From Sipunculus nudus (Eukaryota > Annelida > Sipuncula > Golfingiida > Sipunculidae), in the NCBI GenBank assembly GCA_026874595.1, contig CM049318.1:13623241-13687240 (forward strand): a DNA stretch of 64,000 nucleotides, written 5' to 3'. The position numbers were made by a program, and so were the translations under genes. The stretch's first letter is position 1. Every line of letters starts with the position of its first letter. This document shows positions 49,350 through 59,999 of the stretch, one piece after another. The notes under the pieces were generated by a model. It made no database searches. It saw nothing but the letters and a program-made list of their open reading frames with translations, and was not told the origin of the DNA.

Positions 49350-50642
49350 TTCACAGGTAAGGGCGAGTGTCATAGAATTACCATGCATTTTTTATTTTAA
49401 AGAATTACCATTTACCAAAATACATTTATTTACTGCTATATCACTGGAAATGTCAGTAACTGGGACACACTAATCAAATATTGCCATTAGATCCCCTTAA
49501 AATATTTAAAGTCAGTATAAATTCAACATATTCAAATATATAGCTAACAACTTAACTGCAGTTTAAATATATTTACTATGCATATGCTGCTATACGGAAA
49601 CATAAAATAAAACTTATGCATAAAACAATCGATTTCTATTAAGTTTGTATACTTAGAGTTACACTACTATTTACAAGTTGCAGTAGCTAGAGGACAGTAC
49701 GTTCTTGCTGTCCAGCGATGATCAGCTAATAAGCTGAAAGGGGAAGGGTATTGAACTACAGAGGGTGTCAGCTCTTTGTCATGGTAGTGTACACAAGAAT
49801 AGATATCAAATGAACCCCATGCTCATTAACTCATTCTGCTTTGCTAATACAGTCCCCTAAACTTGCCAGTGCTCATTGGCTGATCCATGATAAGCACACC
49901 TCAGTCTTTGCGAGTTATGTAAAGCTATATCCAGCTGGTGACAGAGCCAGATCCACCCATGCTGTGACTTACTAAAATACATTTATTTACTGCTATATCA
50001 CTGGAAATGTCAGTAACTGGGACACACTAATCAAATATTGCCATTAGGTCCCCTTAAAATATTTAAAGTAAGTATAAATTCAACATATTCAAATATATAG
50101 CTAACAACTTAACTGCAGTTTAAATATATTTACAGGCATAATCCTGGCGCTCACCCCTTAGACATGTTACGTAATATCTGGTCACAAGTATAGGCCTACA
50201 GTGCTGAACACGTTGTAATTATGCAACGCTATACCCAGGTAAATTTGTGGAAATATTCTGATAAGTGGTCTCTGCAAAGATGAATCTGTCTCAAAACTCA
50301 GGGAATTTATATTTCACAAGTACAATGTAGTAATTCAGAAAACTGAATAACCGAAGAAACTTTAACAGACCTGCAGTGCTTTATATATACGTAAATGTGA
50401 TCATCTTCTCGCTATACAACCATGTCTTCGGCCCGCAGAAACCCGCACTAAAGTATCATGTAACACGCCTCGCCCCATATATCCCACCTTTTAGCCCATC
50501 CCTCCCCGCCCCGCAAAAAAATTTTTTTTGGTCCGCCCCGTCCCACAAAATCCTGAAAAAGTCAGCCCGCGGGGCACCGCGGGGCAGAGGGATTGCGGGC
50601 CCCCGCAGCCCGCGAGGCGGGATGGGCCCGCGTAGGGCTCTA
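49350..50642 (+). mobile_element. hAT-like element H4, left end lost, with internal duplication
   Basis: Interior text matches H2 from gggcgagtgtcatagaatta onward. The right end gggcccgcgtagggctcta is followed by attcaagc (50643-50650), the family target. A ~150-bp segment (acatttatttactgctatat and onward) appears twice, at 49420-49575 and 49980-50130, which is an internal direct duplication absent from H2. The left end is missing. No transposase frame. Confidence 0.75.
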
Positions 50643-51061
50643 ATTCAAGCATGTGTAATGATCCCGAGTAATGAAACCATTAAAATGTCACCGACAACCA
50701 CCATGCCAATACTGACCATGAGCTGGTTATCTAGCCATCCCTGACCATGTGCTGATATCTCTCTGCAACAGTGTTGGGAACTTCAGAAAAAAAATCAAAT
50801 CATTTTTGTTACTTTGTAATTTAATAACATTTTTTTTGTTATTCAGGTACATATGATCACAGGTGCTTAAATTGCCATTAGTGTAGATTTTGGTTAAATT
50901 TGTTACTTTTCTGGGTCATTTCCTTATAACTATTACTTGATTGACATTTTCCTTTCCATTTTCTCATTATATGGTCCATCTCTTTATTATTTACTTAATA
51001 TTTGAGGTAGGCTGGCAAGAAGCCCCCGTTGTCAGGCCCGACAGCCATGGCACATCGGTTT

Positions 51062-51600
51062 TAGACTGGTACCCTGCTCTATTAAGGCCCTCAAGCCAAG
51101 CATAGAGACAGGCGTACAACGCCATCTTAAGTACTCCCAGTTGCAACTCCTGACCTACCTGTAGACTGGTTCCAACTCCGCCTGCACGCTCATACCGATT
51201 GTCATGGACGTTCAAGGGATCCTGGCTGGTTATCCGTGAAGATTTCTTATAAAATTACTTTCTTTAGTTATTTAAAGTTTCCAAATATTAAAAAAATTGG
51301 TTGTTGCACAAAAATTGACTTATGGATGTATAGCTGATACGATATACTGAATATTTGATATTCCACTGTACATGGCATTTGTTTATTATCAATATCTATT
51401 AATATAATCATAAATGTCACACGAAATGTACAGCCAACTTTTGACAACTTCTCTGAGCAAACGAAATGCTTATTTTTATCATATGTAAATCATACTTGAG
51501 TTGGAACCAGTCTGCCGGGAGTCCTGAAGATGGCGTTGTACGCCCGTCTCTATGATTGGCCTAGAGCAGCGGTGCCATAATAGAGCGGGGTACCAGTCTA
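51062..51600. mobile_element. 539-bp Mutator-like foldback element with long inverted ends and 9-bp duplication
   Basis: The left end TAGACTGGTACCCTGCTCTA and the inverse of the right end TAGACTGGTACCCCGCTCTA start inverted repeats that extend, with mismatches, for about 105-120 bp (51062-51181 and 51495-51600). They include gcgtacaacgccatctt and end in agactggttccaactc. The flank catcggttt is perfect on both sides (51053-51061 and 51601-51609). The left arm has the empty site, inverse catcggcttcagg, near 48700. Nine-base duplications with long terminal inverted repeats are the signature of Mutator-like elements. No transposase frame. Confidence 0.9.
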
Positions 51601-51989
51601 CATCGGTTTCAGAATACATTTGGAGTACATGCGTGATTGGCTGAACCATTGTTACGTCAGCGGTGTCACCATCTGAAGACTCCTGTAGTAGACATATCAA
51701 CCAATCAGAAAGTGCGTCCTCGGTTGCTATGCCATGGCTGTCGGATCTAACAATGGTGGTTTCTTGCTTGCCTATCTCAAATATTAAGTAAATAATAAAA
51801 AGATGGACTATATAGTGCGAAAAACGCTAGATAAATGTCAGATGATTAATAGCTATAATGAAATGAAGCAGAAAAGTAACAAATTTAACCGAAATGTACA
51901 CTAATAGCAATTCAAGCGCCTGTGACTTGATAATGTAGTGGTCGACTCTATAGTGCAGGGACGTGTCAATTTATTTTTGGTACATGATG

Positions 51990-52660
51990 ATGTCCCGGAT
52001 CGGGACTTCAAAAAATAAGTTTTCCATGCCTCGGAAAACGGATACTATGTTTCCGCCGCCGCGTCTGTAAGATGCAAAGTCAGAAATTTAGTATAAATAT
52101 CATAAACATGTGTTAGCTTTCCTTGACTGTATGAAGCTATACTTTCTCAAGAAAAAGAATAAAGCAACAAGATCCGTCCTTGAACTATAGTTATTTAATA
52201 TTATTTTCTTATTATTTACATTAAAATATTAATATAGTTTGTCCAACTAAGAGAACTTGTGACAAGTTTTAAAATTTTTTCTAATAACTAAGCTAACTGC
52301 CGTTTTGTCAACAGAGGGCGCAAGTAATATCATTTCCCGTTTGTCTGGTTCCATGTAATGGAAAGTGGGCTTCTGAATTAAGCGTTAGCAAAAACATTAT
52401 AAACAAAGTGGCTTGGAATCCGCTTATTGCCCCGTCCGTGCAACGCATGAGACTCTTTCCCGTGTCATATAACGTGTCTAACTTTAATCTTTCGAGGTAT
52501 GGAGAAAAAAGGATCGGGGAACCAATCCATCAAGAGCATCAACTACCAAAAAGTACGCACAATCTCCGCCAGAGGACTCTGTGTTAGGTTGTATTGAAGT
52601 CAGGCGGAGCGTTCTTTCGGTAGGCCGAAATATCTTCAATTCTAAAAAAATAGTTTGCTA
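51990..52660 (+). repeat. R1 interspersed repeat, copy 3
   Basis: Uninterrupted copy in the right arm: ttttccatgcctcggaaaac (52020), gtcaacagagggcgcaagta (52308), ggatcggggaaccaatcc (52512) and ccagaggactctgtgttagg (52570). It serves as the empty-site reference for the insertion in copy 2. Confidence 0.92.
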
Positions 52661-52729
52661 TGTCAGCAGTTGAAAAAAAATACTAGTTATTTAGAACAAA
52701 AACTTAGCAGGTTGAATAAATGGATCGGA

Positions 52730-52855
52730 CTATATGGATCGGTCCACTCCTAGTACCGGACCGACTGCAGCTGGACCGGACCAGAACCGGACCGCTGTAG
52801 TGGTGGACCGGACCACCCCATATAATACCATTGGGTTGTCCGGTTCGCACCTCTA
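52730..52855. mobile_element. GGTCCGG-rich hAT-like end, right-arm copy
   Basis: Inverse of 46973-47105. Ends CCGGTTCGCACCTCTA at 52855 and is packed with ggaccggacc motifs. Confidence 0.65.
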
Positions 52856-52968
52856 TTCTTGCATGACATGACAATAGTCCTCACGTAGGGGTACCCCTAT
52901 CTAATGAGACCATCTCTCTTATAAGTGCTGCACCAAGTTAATGCCACTATCACATGCAACAGCCATAA

Positions 52969-53304
52969 GGGGCGTTTCCATGTGCGCGTATATGCCGTAT
53001 CCGTGAAAAATCGCTCATATGATTTTGTAATGAGGTGTTTCAATGTGTCCTTCAGCGTATATGTGTATATGCGTGAAAATCGCCACAGAAGCGATCTTTA
53101 CGCATAGGGTCTGCCTGAACTTTAGGATTTGGAGTAAAATAACGTCACATCCCAATCTTTTTTATTGAAGGCCTGCTCGCCCACTGTACAAATATTAGTC
53201 TGCAAGTTCACGCATTTACGCATATATGCCCACATGGAAACACACCTATTTTTTTTTCAGGCACATACGCACATACGCATATACGCGCACATGGGAACAA
53301 GCCT
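52969..53304. mobile_element. TTAA-type MITE, right-arm copy
   Basis: Inverse of the MITE at 46524-46859 and of the same length. The right flank is TTAA (53305-53308), but the left flank is now ATAA (52965-52968), a single substitution since the inverted duplication formed. Confidence 0.75.
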
Positions 53305-53439
53305 TTAATATGTAACATTGTAATCCTAATATTATATTGATTGGTTTCAAAGCATGCACTTTCGCTAAAAAATATTCCAGCATGTGTACTGATTCCGAGT
53401 TATGATACCATTAAAATGTCACCGACAGCCACCATGAAG

Positions 53440-53580
53440 GCACTGACCATGAGCTGGTTACCTAGCCAGCACTGACCATGAGCTGGCTATCTAGCCAGCA
53501 CTGATAATGAGCTGGTTATCTAGCCAGCACGGACCATGAGCTGGTTATCCAGCCAGCACTGACCATGAGCTGGTAACCAG
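53440..53580 (+). repeat. 29-bp tandem repeat, about five units
   Basis: Units start gcactgaccatgagctggtt and end tagcca. Shorter groups of the same unit appear at 43715-43760, 49020-49055 (inverse), 50705-50755 and 56855-56935. Confidence 0.9.
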
Positions 53581-53757
53581 CATAACACAACCAACACGAC
53601 CGTTTTCTGTTTTGTTGGCCTACACGTTGTTTGCTGACGTTGAGCCAACGTTATTTTGTTCATTGGCCCAATAGTGTCCTAAAGTCTAAACCAACATTTG
53701 CCCAACGTATTCAGACGTTAGGTCAACTATAGGCCAAAATCAATTTGGCCCCAGGCA

Positions 53758-55003
53758 GCTGGCTGTAACATAAATATAAGAAAGAATACACTATTTCAAC
53801 CATATATTTTATTGTTTAAAGTCACAACTTCAGATTCAGGTATATTTAGACCAGTCCTACTAAATCATTCCCTCTCACTGGCATTAGACGTGATCGCATT
53901 TCGCCAGGTAGCGAAATCAGTATAGAGACTGTGTTGAAAGCTGTCGATTGCTTCGTGTGTATTCCAACGGGGTTCGGAAAAGTCTGTGCTACCAAGCGCT
54001 TTCCAGTTTAGTGAAAAGTGACCGGTACCTCAAAGAACATCCGATTTTGCTAGTGATACCTGCTATGTGATTGGTTAAATATTAATATAATTCAACAGAG
54101 ACAGCACCGCCTTCTGCCAAACCTGTCCGGTAACCGCGGTTTATTGCAGCGGGTATAGTGTAGCGAATAGATGAGCATATAGCGTAACCGTTGCTTATTG
54201 AGCGTAATGCAGAGCCAAATTTTCACCCAAATGTAAATTGCCAAGTCTCATCAGAGACTGATTAAATCATACTAAATTAAATCATAGGTGGCACCGATGG
54301 TCCCTTTCAACAGATGATTGCATCAAAAATATTAAATATAATAGATTTAATGGAAATCTGTGCATTTGTTATTGAGGAATTAGTGCTTTGTCTGTGACAG
54401 TTTACTCAATATGGAATATATTCATAGTGAAATTGCAAATATATAGTGACGTTATATAAAGAGATTGTCTGCATGGCCATTATTTAAAAATAATTATGCT
54501 GACAAGGCTATGCTGACAAGGAAAAACTCATTATTCCTTCAGTTATTTTCACCTCGTGCTATGAAACTGAAAGAAGGCACTTTTTGTCATATTGAACCAG
54601 CATAAATATTCAGGATAGACAAACAGCTAGTGAGAAGAAGACATTTAGAGCAAAATTATTCTTTTAACAATTAAGAGTACAAACGTTGTTTGTAGATGTA
54701 TAACTAGAAATGGTTGTGTGAAATATTTTCCGACGAAAAAAACAACAGTCCTTATACTTTGGACATTCATTTAGTGTGCAATTAAACTGAGAGAAATCAA
54801 GAATGTTATCAGGCCGAATGTGACACAAGAATTGAGGGTAACCAAACAAGCTAGTGATATGAAAACAAAATGACTGAATTAAACTGATCAGGTACAAGCA
54901 TGGTTGGCTGGTTCACACTGGAGGTCAAGTAGAAAAGAAATCTTAATAATATCAATAGGAAAGAGAAGAATTATGTTTGATTGTTAAAAAAATCACACAT
55001 TGA
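53758..55003. other. AT-rich spacer
   Basis: No recognisable gene; frames are short and AT-driven. No repeat boundary was seen. Confidence 0.55.
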
Positions 55004-55006
55004 TTA

Positions 55007-55305
55007 GGCCAAAAAAATAAAAGGTATAGTTCTCAGGCATCGCCCACGTCAATTTTAACCCCCCGCATCAAACATTTTTATTTTGATTTTCATCTTTCAA
55101 GAAGATAAAATAATTCAATTTTGATACGACAACCTATTTTATATATGTAGTGCTTTTACCTGTTTAACAAAAAATGTTATTTTTATGCTTAAGTTTCCCC
55201 TGATCATATGACATTTTTATCGAAACATACAAAAAAGGTTAAAAAAATAAAATATCGCAGTGATTTCTGAAAAAAAGTGCCTGAGAACCATATATTTTTT
55301 TGGCC
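55007..55305. mobile_element. 299-bp MITE with GGCCAAAAAAATA ends
   Basis: The left end GGCCAAAAAAATA plus gttctcaggca and the right end (inverse) GGCCAAAAAAATATATGG plus ttctcaggca form inverted repeats of about 35 bp. TA flanks both sides (55005-55006 and 55306-55307), which fits a TA duplication. The interior is non-coding and AT-rich. Confidence 0.8.
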
Positions 55306-55309
55306 TAAT

Positions 55310-57130
55310 TAACTTACTTCTAACAATTTTATGGCGTCCTAATTTTTTGCTTTTGGCATCTTCCCTTGGAAACTAAACGTCTGTGCAAGGTTTGTTGACA
55401 TCAGTTTTTTCACAATTGCCTTGACGGATCCTTTTTCTTGACTTATTTGTCAAATAAAAGTTACTTCAGTTTCATATCTGTCTTTGGCACGAAGCTAATT
55501 ATTTTTTTAGCATATAAATCTTCTCTTCAACTTGGATAGAAGCAGACTGTTAAAGAGACAGCTAGATCTATTATCCTTTTTGAACATCTACTAGTGCAAA
55601 ATATTTCATATTTACTTTATACATGATTTAGCTTTAACTAAGAATTATAGCTTACAATGCTTATATTGCATGGTAGCGCAACACACTGGCGAAATGTCAT
55701 TAAAGAGAGACTGCAATTACTTTTAATCACACGAAGATTCCAGTTATAAGGAATGAGGATCAAGGAAATAGTATTAATAAAAGGGTTATAGAGACTATAA
55801 AATATTATAGTGTAGAAATACTGAATGTAACATGATATAATTAAATGTCCTTACACATTTTTTTTTAAATAAAGCAGAATTCTTTATATGTTTCTTTGCT
55901 TGTCAATATCACTGTGGCTTTTAGGGAAGGACAGCTCGCTGCAAGTTGTTACGGAACCTAATATCAACAGATCACGTAGTCGTGACGAGCACAAATTTTG
56001 TTATGGAGATAAAAAAATTAGATTCGGTATAACACTAGGCAACGTGAAATGTCTATAGGGTAATGAATAAAGAAGTCAGTGTATTTTTTTTGTTAACAAA
56101 TAATTATAATTTTTTTAAAACAACCCTATCATTACAAAAAAATAAATCAATACAATTACACAGTATAACAACTGTACAACAGCAAATCAGTACAATTACA
56201 CAGTATTATAAATGAAGTACCTGGATACCACCACTGTCACAGCGACAACAAACCAATAAACCACGTAAACAGTTTAAATAGTCCTAAGTAAGGCTCTTGT
56301 AATAATCCCGAAAGCAAAATGGAGACAGTCACACAGAAAATTCTTATAGAAAATAAAGTATGATATTCACGTGCTGTAATACTTATTAGTGTCATTTCAT
56401 GTAAATCAAAAGATGCCAAATTAATCAAATTAGTATTTTTTATTCATTTATATACGTTTTCCAAAAGTTGCGCCAACGTTTTACTATAGAGGTTGAAAGA
56501 AATCGGAACCTCAATTATCACTCACATGAAATAACACCTATTGAAGGACATAAATTTATCAACATACATGGCGCTGAATATAAAATTTAATAAAAGAGTT
56601 AATGAGTATATTTTTTTGTTTTTACATTTCCTCTGTGATACGGGTCACACTGAAAAAAGACCGTGACGTTCAATTTCACTCACATCTTCTGTCACCAATG
56701 TTCTAGCCTGTGAACTCCTGGCGCGAAAGGAAAGCTGATTTGCAGTGAAGCTTAATCCCGCAACAAATATGTAAATGTTTTTTTTTTTTTCAAGCTTCAT
56801 TTAAGGAATTTACATTAGAACCATTTAGGGAAAATCTTATTTATTTGCCATTTATCCAGCCAGCACTGACTATGAACTATTTATCCAGCCAGCGTTTGCC
56901 ATAAGCTACTATCCAGCCAGCACTGACCGTGGGCTGGTATTTTTTTTTTTTTTTTCAGCCAGTAGTGTTCGGTAGAGTGGGAACTTCAGAATAAATTTCT
57001 CAATGTATCAGGTTTGTGTGACTTTATTTAGCTATACTTAATGTACGGTAGATAATTATTATGTTTTTGTTATTAAAATTTGGTAGCATACTGTAACGTG
57101 TGAAGTGAAAGTGTGTGACAGAACGTTTAT
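55310..57130. other. AT-rich spacer with a short 29-bp-type repeat group
   Basis: No gene recognised. Near 56855-56935 there are three degenerate copies of the ccagccagcactgac module, ending in a T-run (about 56940-56955). Confidence 0.55.
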
Positions 57131-57139
57131 TTTTGCGTT

Positions 57140-57785
57140 TAATTAATCCCAGAACGGGATTTCAAAAATAAGTTTTCCATGCCTCGGAAAACGGATACTA
57201 TGTAACGGGTTCCACCGCCGCCGCGTTCGACTACGGCAAAGTCAGAGTTTAAGTATAAATATTATAAACATGTTAGGTATGCTCGACTGCACTAAGCTAT
57301 GCTTGCTTCAGTAAAGTAATAAAGAAGAAGTTTCATCTTTGTATTATGGTTATATATCAGTATTCGTGTATTATTCACATTAATAAATTGATAAACTTTG
57401 TCGAACTAAGAGAACTTGTAACAAATTTTTAAATCATTCTTTTACTTGAGCTAACTGCCGTTTTGTCAACAGAGGGCGCAAGTAATAACAATTGCCTTCT
57501 ATCTGGTTGCCATGTAATGGAATGTGGGTTTCCGAATAAAGCGTAGGCAAGAATATGAGAAAAAAAGTGTAAGAGAATCCGCTATTTGCCTCGTGTCGTG
57601 CCGCGAAAGAGACTTTTTTCCGTGTCCTATTACGTGTCTAACTATTTTAACTTTCGAGGTTATATGGACAATCAGGAAACCAATCTATCAAGAGCATCAG
57701 CCACCTAAAGTACGCACAACCTCCACCAGAGGACTCTGTGTTAGGTTGTATTGAAGTTGGGCGGAAAGTTCCTCAGTGGGCCAAA
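57140..57785 (+). repeat. R1 interspersed repeat, copy 4
   Basis: ttttccatgcctcggaaaac (57173), gtcaacagagggcgcaagta (57465), then a diverged middle, ccagaggactctgtgttagg (57727) and the gggcgga end. It lies outside the inverted duplication and is more diverged than copies 2 and 3. Confidence 0.88.
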
Positions 57786-58473
57786 GGATCATGATATTAC
57801 CACTTTTTGTTGATCATGATATTACTACTTTACCACGCTTTTACATGTAAAATCACTACTATGTATATCGCCCTTCTTTACCATGTTGCGCACTTTTCTT
57901 ATTTAATTCTCTTATTATACATCTATACATGGACCTAATACAAAGCCCCGAGCCCACCAAGATCTGAACTGAGCCCTTGAAGTTCCAGTTCTGGCCCAGT
58001 TCTGTCTTTTGTCTTCTTACTGCATCGCCTGCTGGTCATATTTTAATAAATGCAGATTTCCAGTACAGCTTCACACAGCAAAGAGCAAATATCGTTTTTG
58101 ACACAATACATCGCATGGTTTCTTCTTTCCCAGAATGTTAATTTTCAATTTATTGGGCATGTACATTGTATATATCGATTTCAGGCAACTGTCACCTATA
58201 GGTGATGGTCACTCCTACGGACAGCTACCGAAGAAAATCAGGTGTGAATTTGAAAATGAATATGGTTGTTTCTTTTAATAATCTGAAGTGAAATATATGT
58301 TGTTGCACCTTTTGCAAATAAAATAGTATAGTGTACACGTGTAGCTGAATTCACCTTAATGATCAAAGTTGTAGTGTATGAGACGCTTGCATATAACGTT
58401 CTGAATGCCCAATATGAGCAATTCAAATGAGTTTATGTGTACATTTTAATTAAAATCAAGGCAGAAACGATAT
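57786..58473. other. AT-rich spacer
   Basis: No gene recognised. There is a small palindromic stretch around tcacctataggtgatgg (58194-58210). Confidence 0.5.
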
Positions 58474-58474
58474 G

Positions 58475-58515
58475 AATATATATATATATACATATAATTG
58501 TATATATATATATAT

Positions 58516-58588
<73 letters not shown>
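58475..58588. repeat. (TA)n tract next to a pogo/Tigger end
   Basis: Long TA-rich run with short interruptions. It ends at the TA that directly precedes the element end at 58589. Confidence 0.95.
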
Positions 58589-58591
<3 letters not shown>

Positions 58592-59140
58592 TGGAACCCC
58601 ACAATTACGACCATCCTGGGGACTGAGCAAAGTGGTTGTAATTTGGGGGTGGTCGTATTTGTGAAACTCTTACCTTGGTCGCGTATAACACGCTGCTGTT
58701 TAATGAATATTAAATTGCATTTCTTTAATGTGAATTATAACAAAATATTTTATTTAACGGGCCCTTAATATGATTTTTTGTGTGTGTATAACTGAAAAGA
58801 AAACATATTTATTATAAAAACATATTAAAACATATTTATATATTTATTTATGATAAAAATTAATATACATGTAAACATACGTAGTGACTGATGATTAACA
58901 CATATAATTTCACTGGATGCAATACGAAGACAATAAACCTACTGAATACATATTGAACTTAATACGTGGGTGTCATATATTTTGTTATCCGCTTGAGTAT
59001 ATATTGCGTGCACTTGAATTTTGCCGACGCTAAACTGCTGAGCCAGTTGGTGCTGACTGCGTCCTTGTGTTGCCGCCTTGATAAACACTTCTTTCTCCTT
59101 CAAGGAGTGCTCTTTCAGAAGCATGTTCGCACAACAGCAA
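58589..59140 (-). mobile_element. pogo/Tigger (Tc1-mariner) relic with transposase N-terminus
   Basis: CAGTGGAACCCCACAATTAC starts at 58589 directly after TA, and has the form of pogo/Tigger ends (CAGT.GAACC....TTACGACC). On the minus strand, 59124-58939 reads HSLKEKEVFIKAATQGRSQ, then QLAQQFSVGKIQVHAIY. This is the CENP-B/psq-type helix-turn-helix that begins pogo transposases (family form LKEK..VI.......S...LA..F.VGK.QV..I). Only ~350 bp separate it from the terminal repeat, so the DDE catalytic domain is missing. The other terminal repeat was not found. Confidence 0.72.
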
Positions 59141-59230
59141 GCAATTTAAATGCAAACTGAACCAGTAGAAAATAAACTGACAGTAATCTATGTTTGGGAT
59201 TTGCCTCCCATGCATGCTTTTTTTAAACAT

Positions 59231-59650
59231 TTTACTGACTTCTCAATACTCAGTGTCAGTAAGATATGAACACATTTAGGATTAACTTCGTCGTAAATGT
59301 GACCAATGAGGATCGAAAAATATGTGATGAGTTGAAATATTAAACTCTCACCCACACACTTAGGGTAGCTGTAATACAGGTGATCACTGAGGGGCAATTA
59401 GCATTGATGACACAAAACTAAAGGGTAGACCGGCTCATTAAGTAATTAGGCCAATGGTTACTTTTTTTTGTATCTATAACCTACGCCACAAAAAGTCTCA
59501 ACGCAGACACCGAGTAAGGAAGATATGCAGAACCAGATTTACATTCGGGTTGAGAAACCTTGTTACCCGTTTGATCTTCCACTAAGGCGCCTGTGACAAG
59601 GCGCAACCATTGACTCATGACAAATGTTGTTCCAGCACTTCTTGGCGGTG
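59231..59650. other. spacer without gene signal
   Basis: AT-rich, no repeat boundary seen. Confidence 0.5.
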
Positions 59651-59660
59651 GTCGCATTAA

Positions 59661-59982
59661 GCTGTGTTTCCATTATTCCGTAAATCTCGTACGTCACGTA
59701 CGCAAAAAATCGGATCCCTCTTTTTAAGATGAACTGTTTCCATTTGTACGTTTTAACGTGCTCCGCATGCGTATCCGCAAAAACGGACAGCATCGAAAGG
59801 GATCGGTGAGCGATTCATCCGTTTTGCGGATGACAAAAATGCCTACATTTCCCAACAGTTCCCCGGCGCCAGGTGTGATGAGACATATTGACCTTCTTCC
59901 TGCCTGTCATCCTTGTTGTTTCAAAAGAGGCACCTGACAGGGTATCCGCAAGAAAAACGTACGTACTTATGGAAACAGTTTT
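59661..59982. mobile_element. possible CpG-rich MITE
   Basis: gtgtttccattattccgta near the left edge is matched by inverse tgtttccataagtacgta near the right edge. Inner copies (gaactgtttccatttgtacg at 59732 and cgtacgtcacgtacgc at 59690) add to the palindromic character. TTAA-like text (attaa) precedes the left end, but no clear duplication was found on the right. Confidence 0.4.
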
Positions 59983-59999
59983 TGCACACATATACACAC

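Larger units (their letters stand above)
50575..53697 (+). repeat. right arm of the large inverted duplication
   Basis: Reverse complement of 46126-49175 in content and order. It carries its own 539-bp insertion (51062-51600) and the matching R1, hAT-like end, MITE and 29-bp array. The outer boundary in the left arm is sharp at 46126, while this side continues past 53697 into ggccaaaatcaatttggccc (53732-53751), which the left arm lacks. Confidence 0.9.

Noticed and set aside
49107-50744. GC-rich frames of 86-122 codons with many P, R and A residues (also 43499 and 44684)
   Set aside because: Translations of the CCCGC-rich hAT ends and flank modules; they recur in both strands and several frames.
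54664-54897. 77-codon minus-strand frame
   Set aside because: AT-rich spacer with no motif, no promoter and no partner elsewhere in the window.
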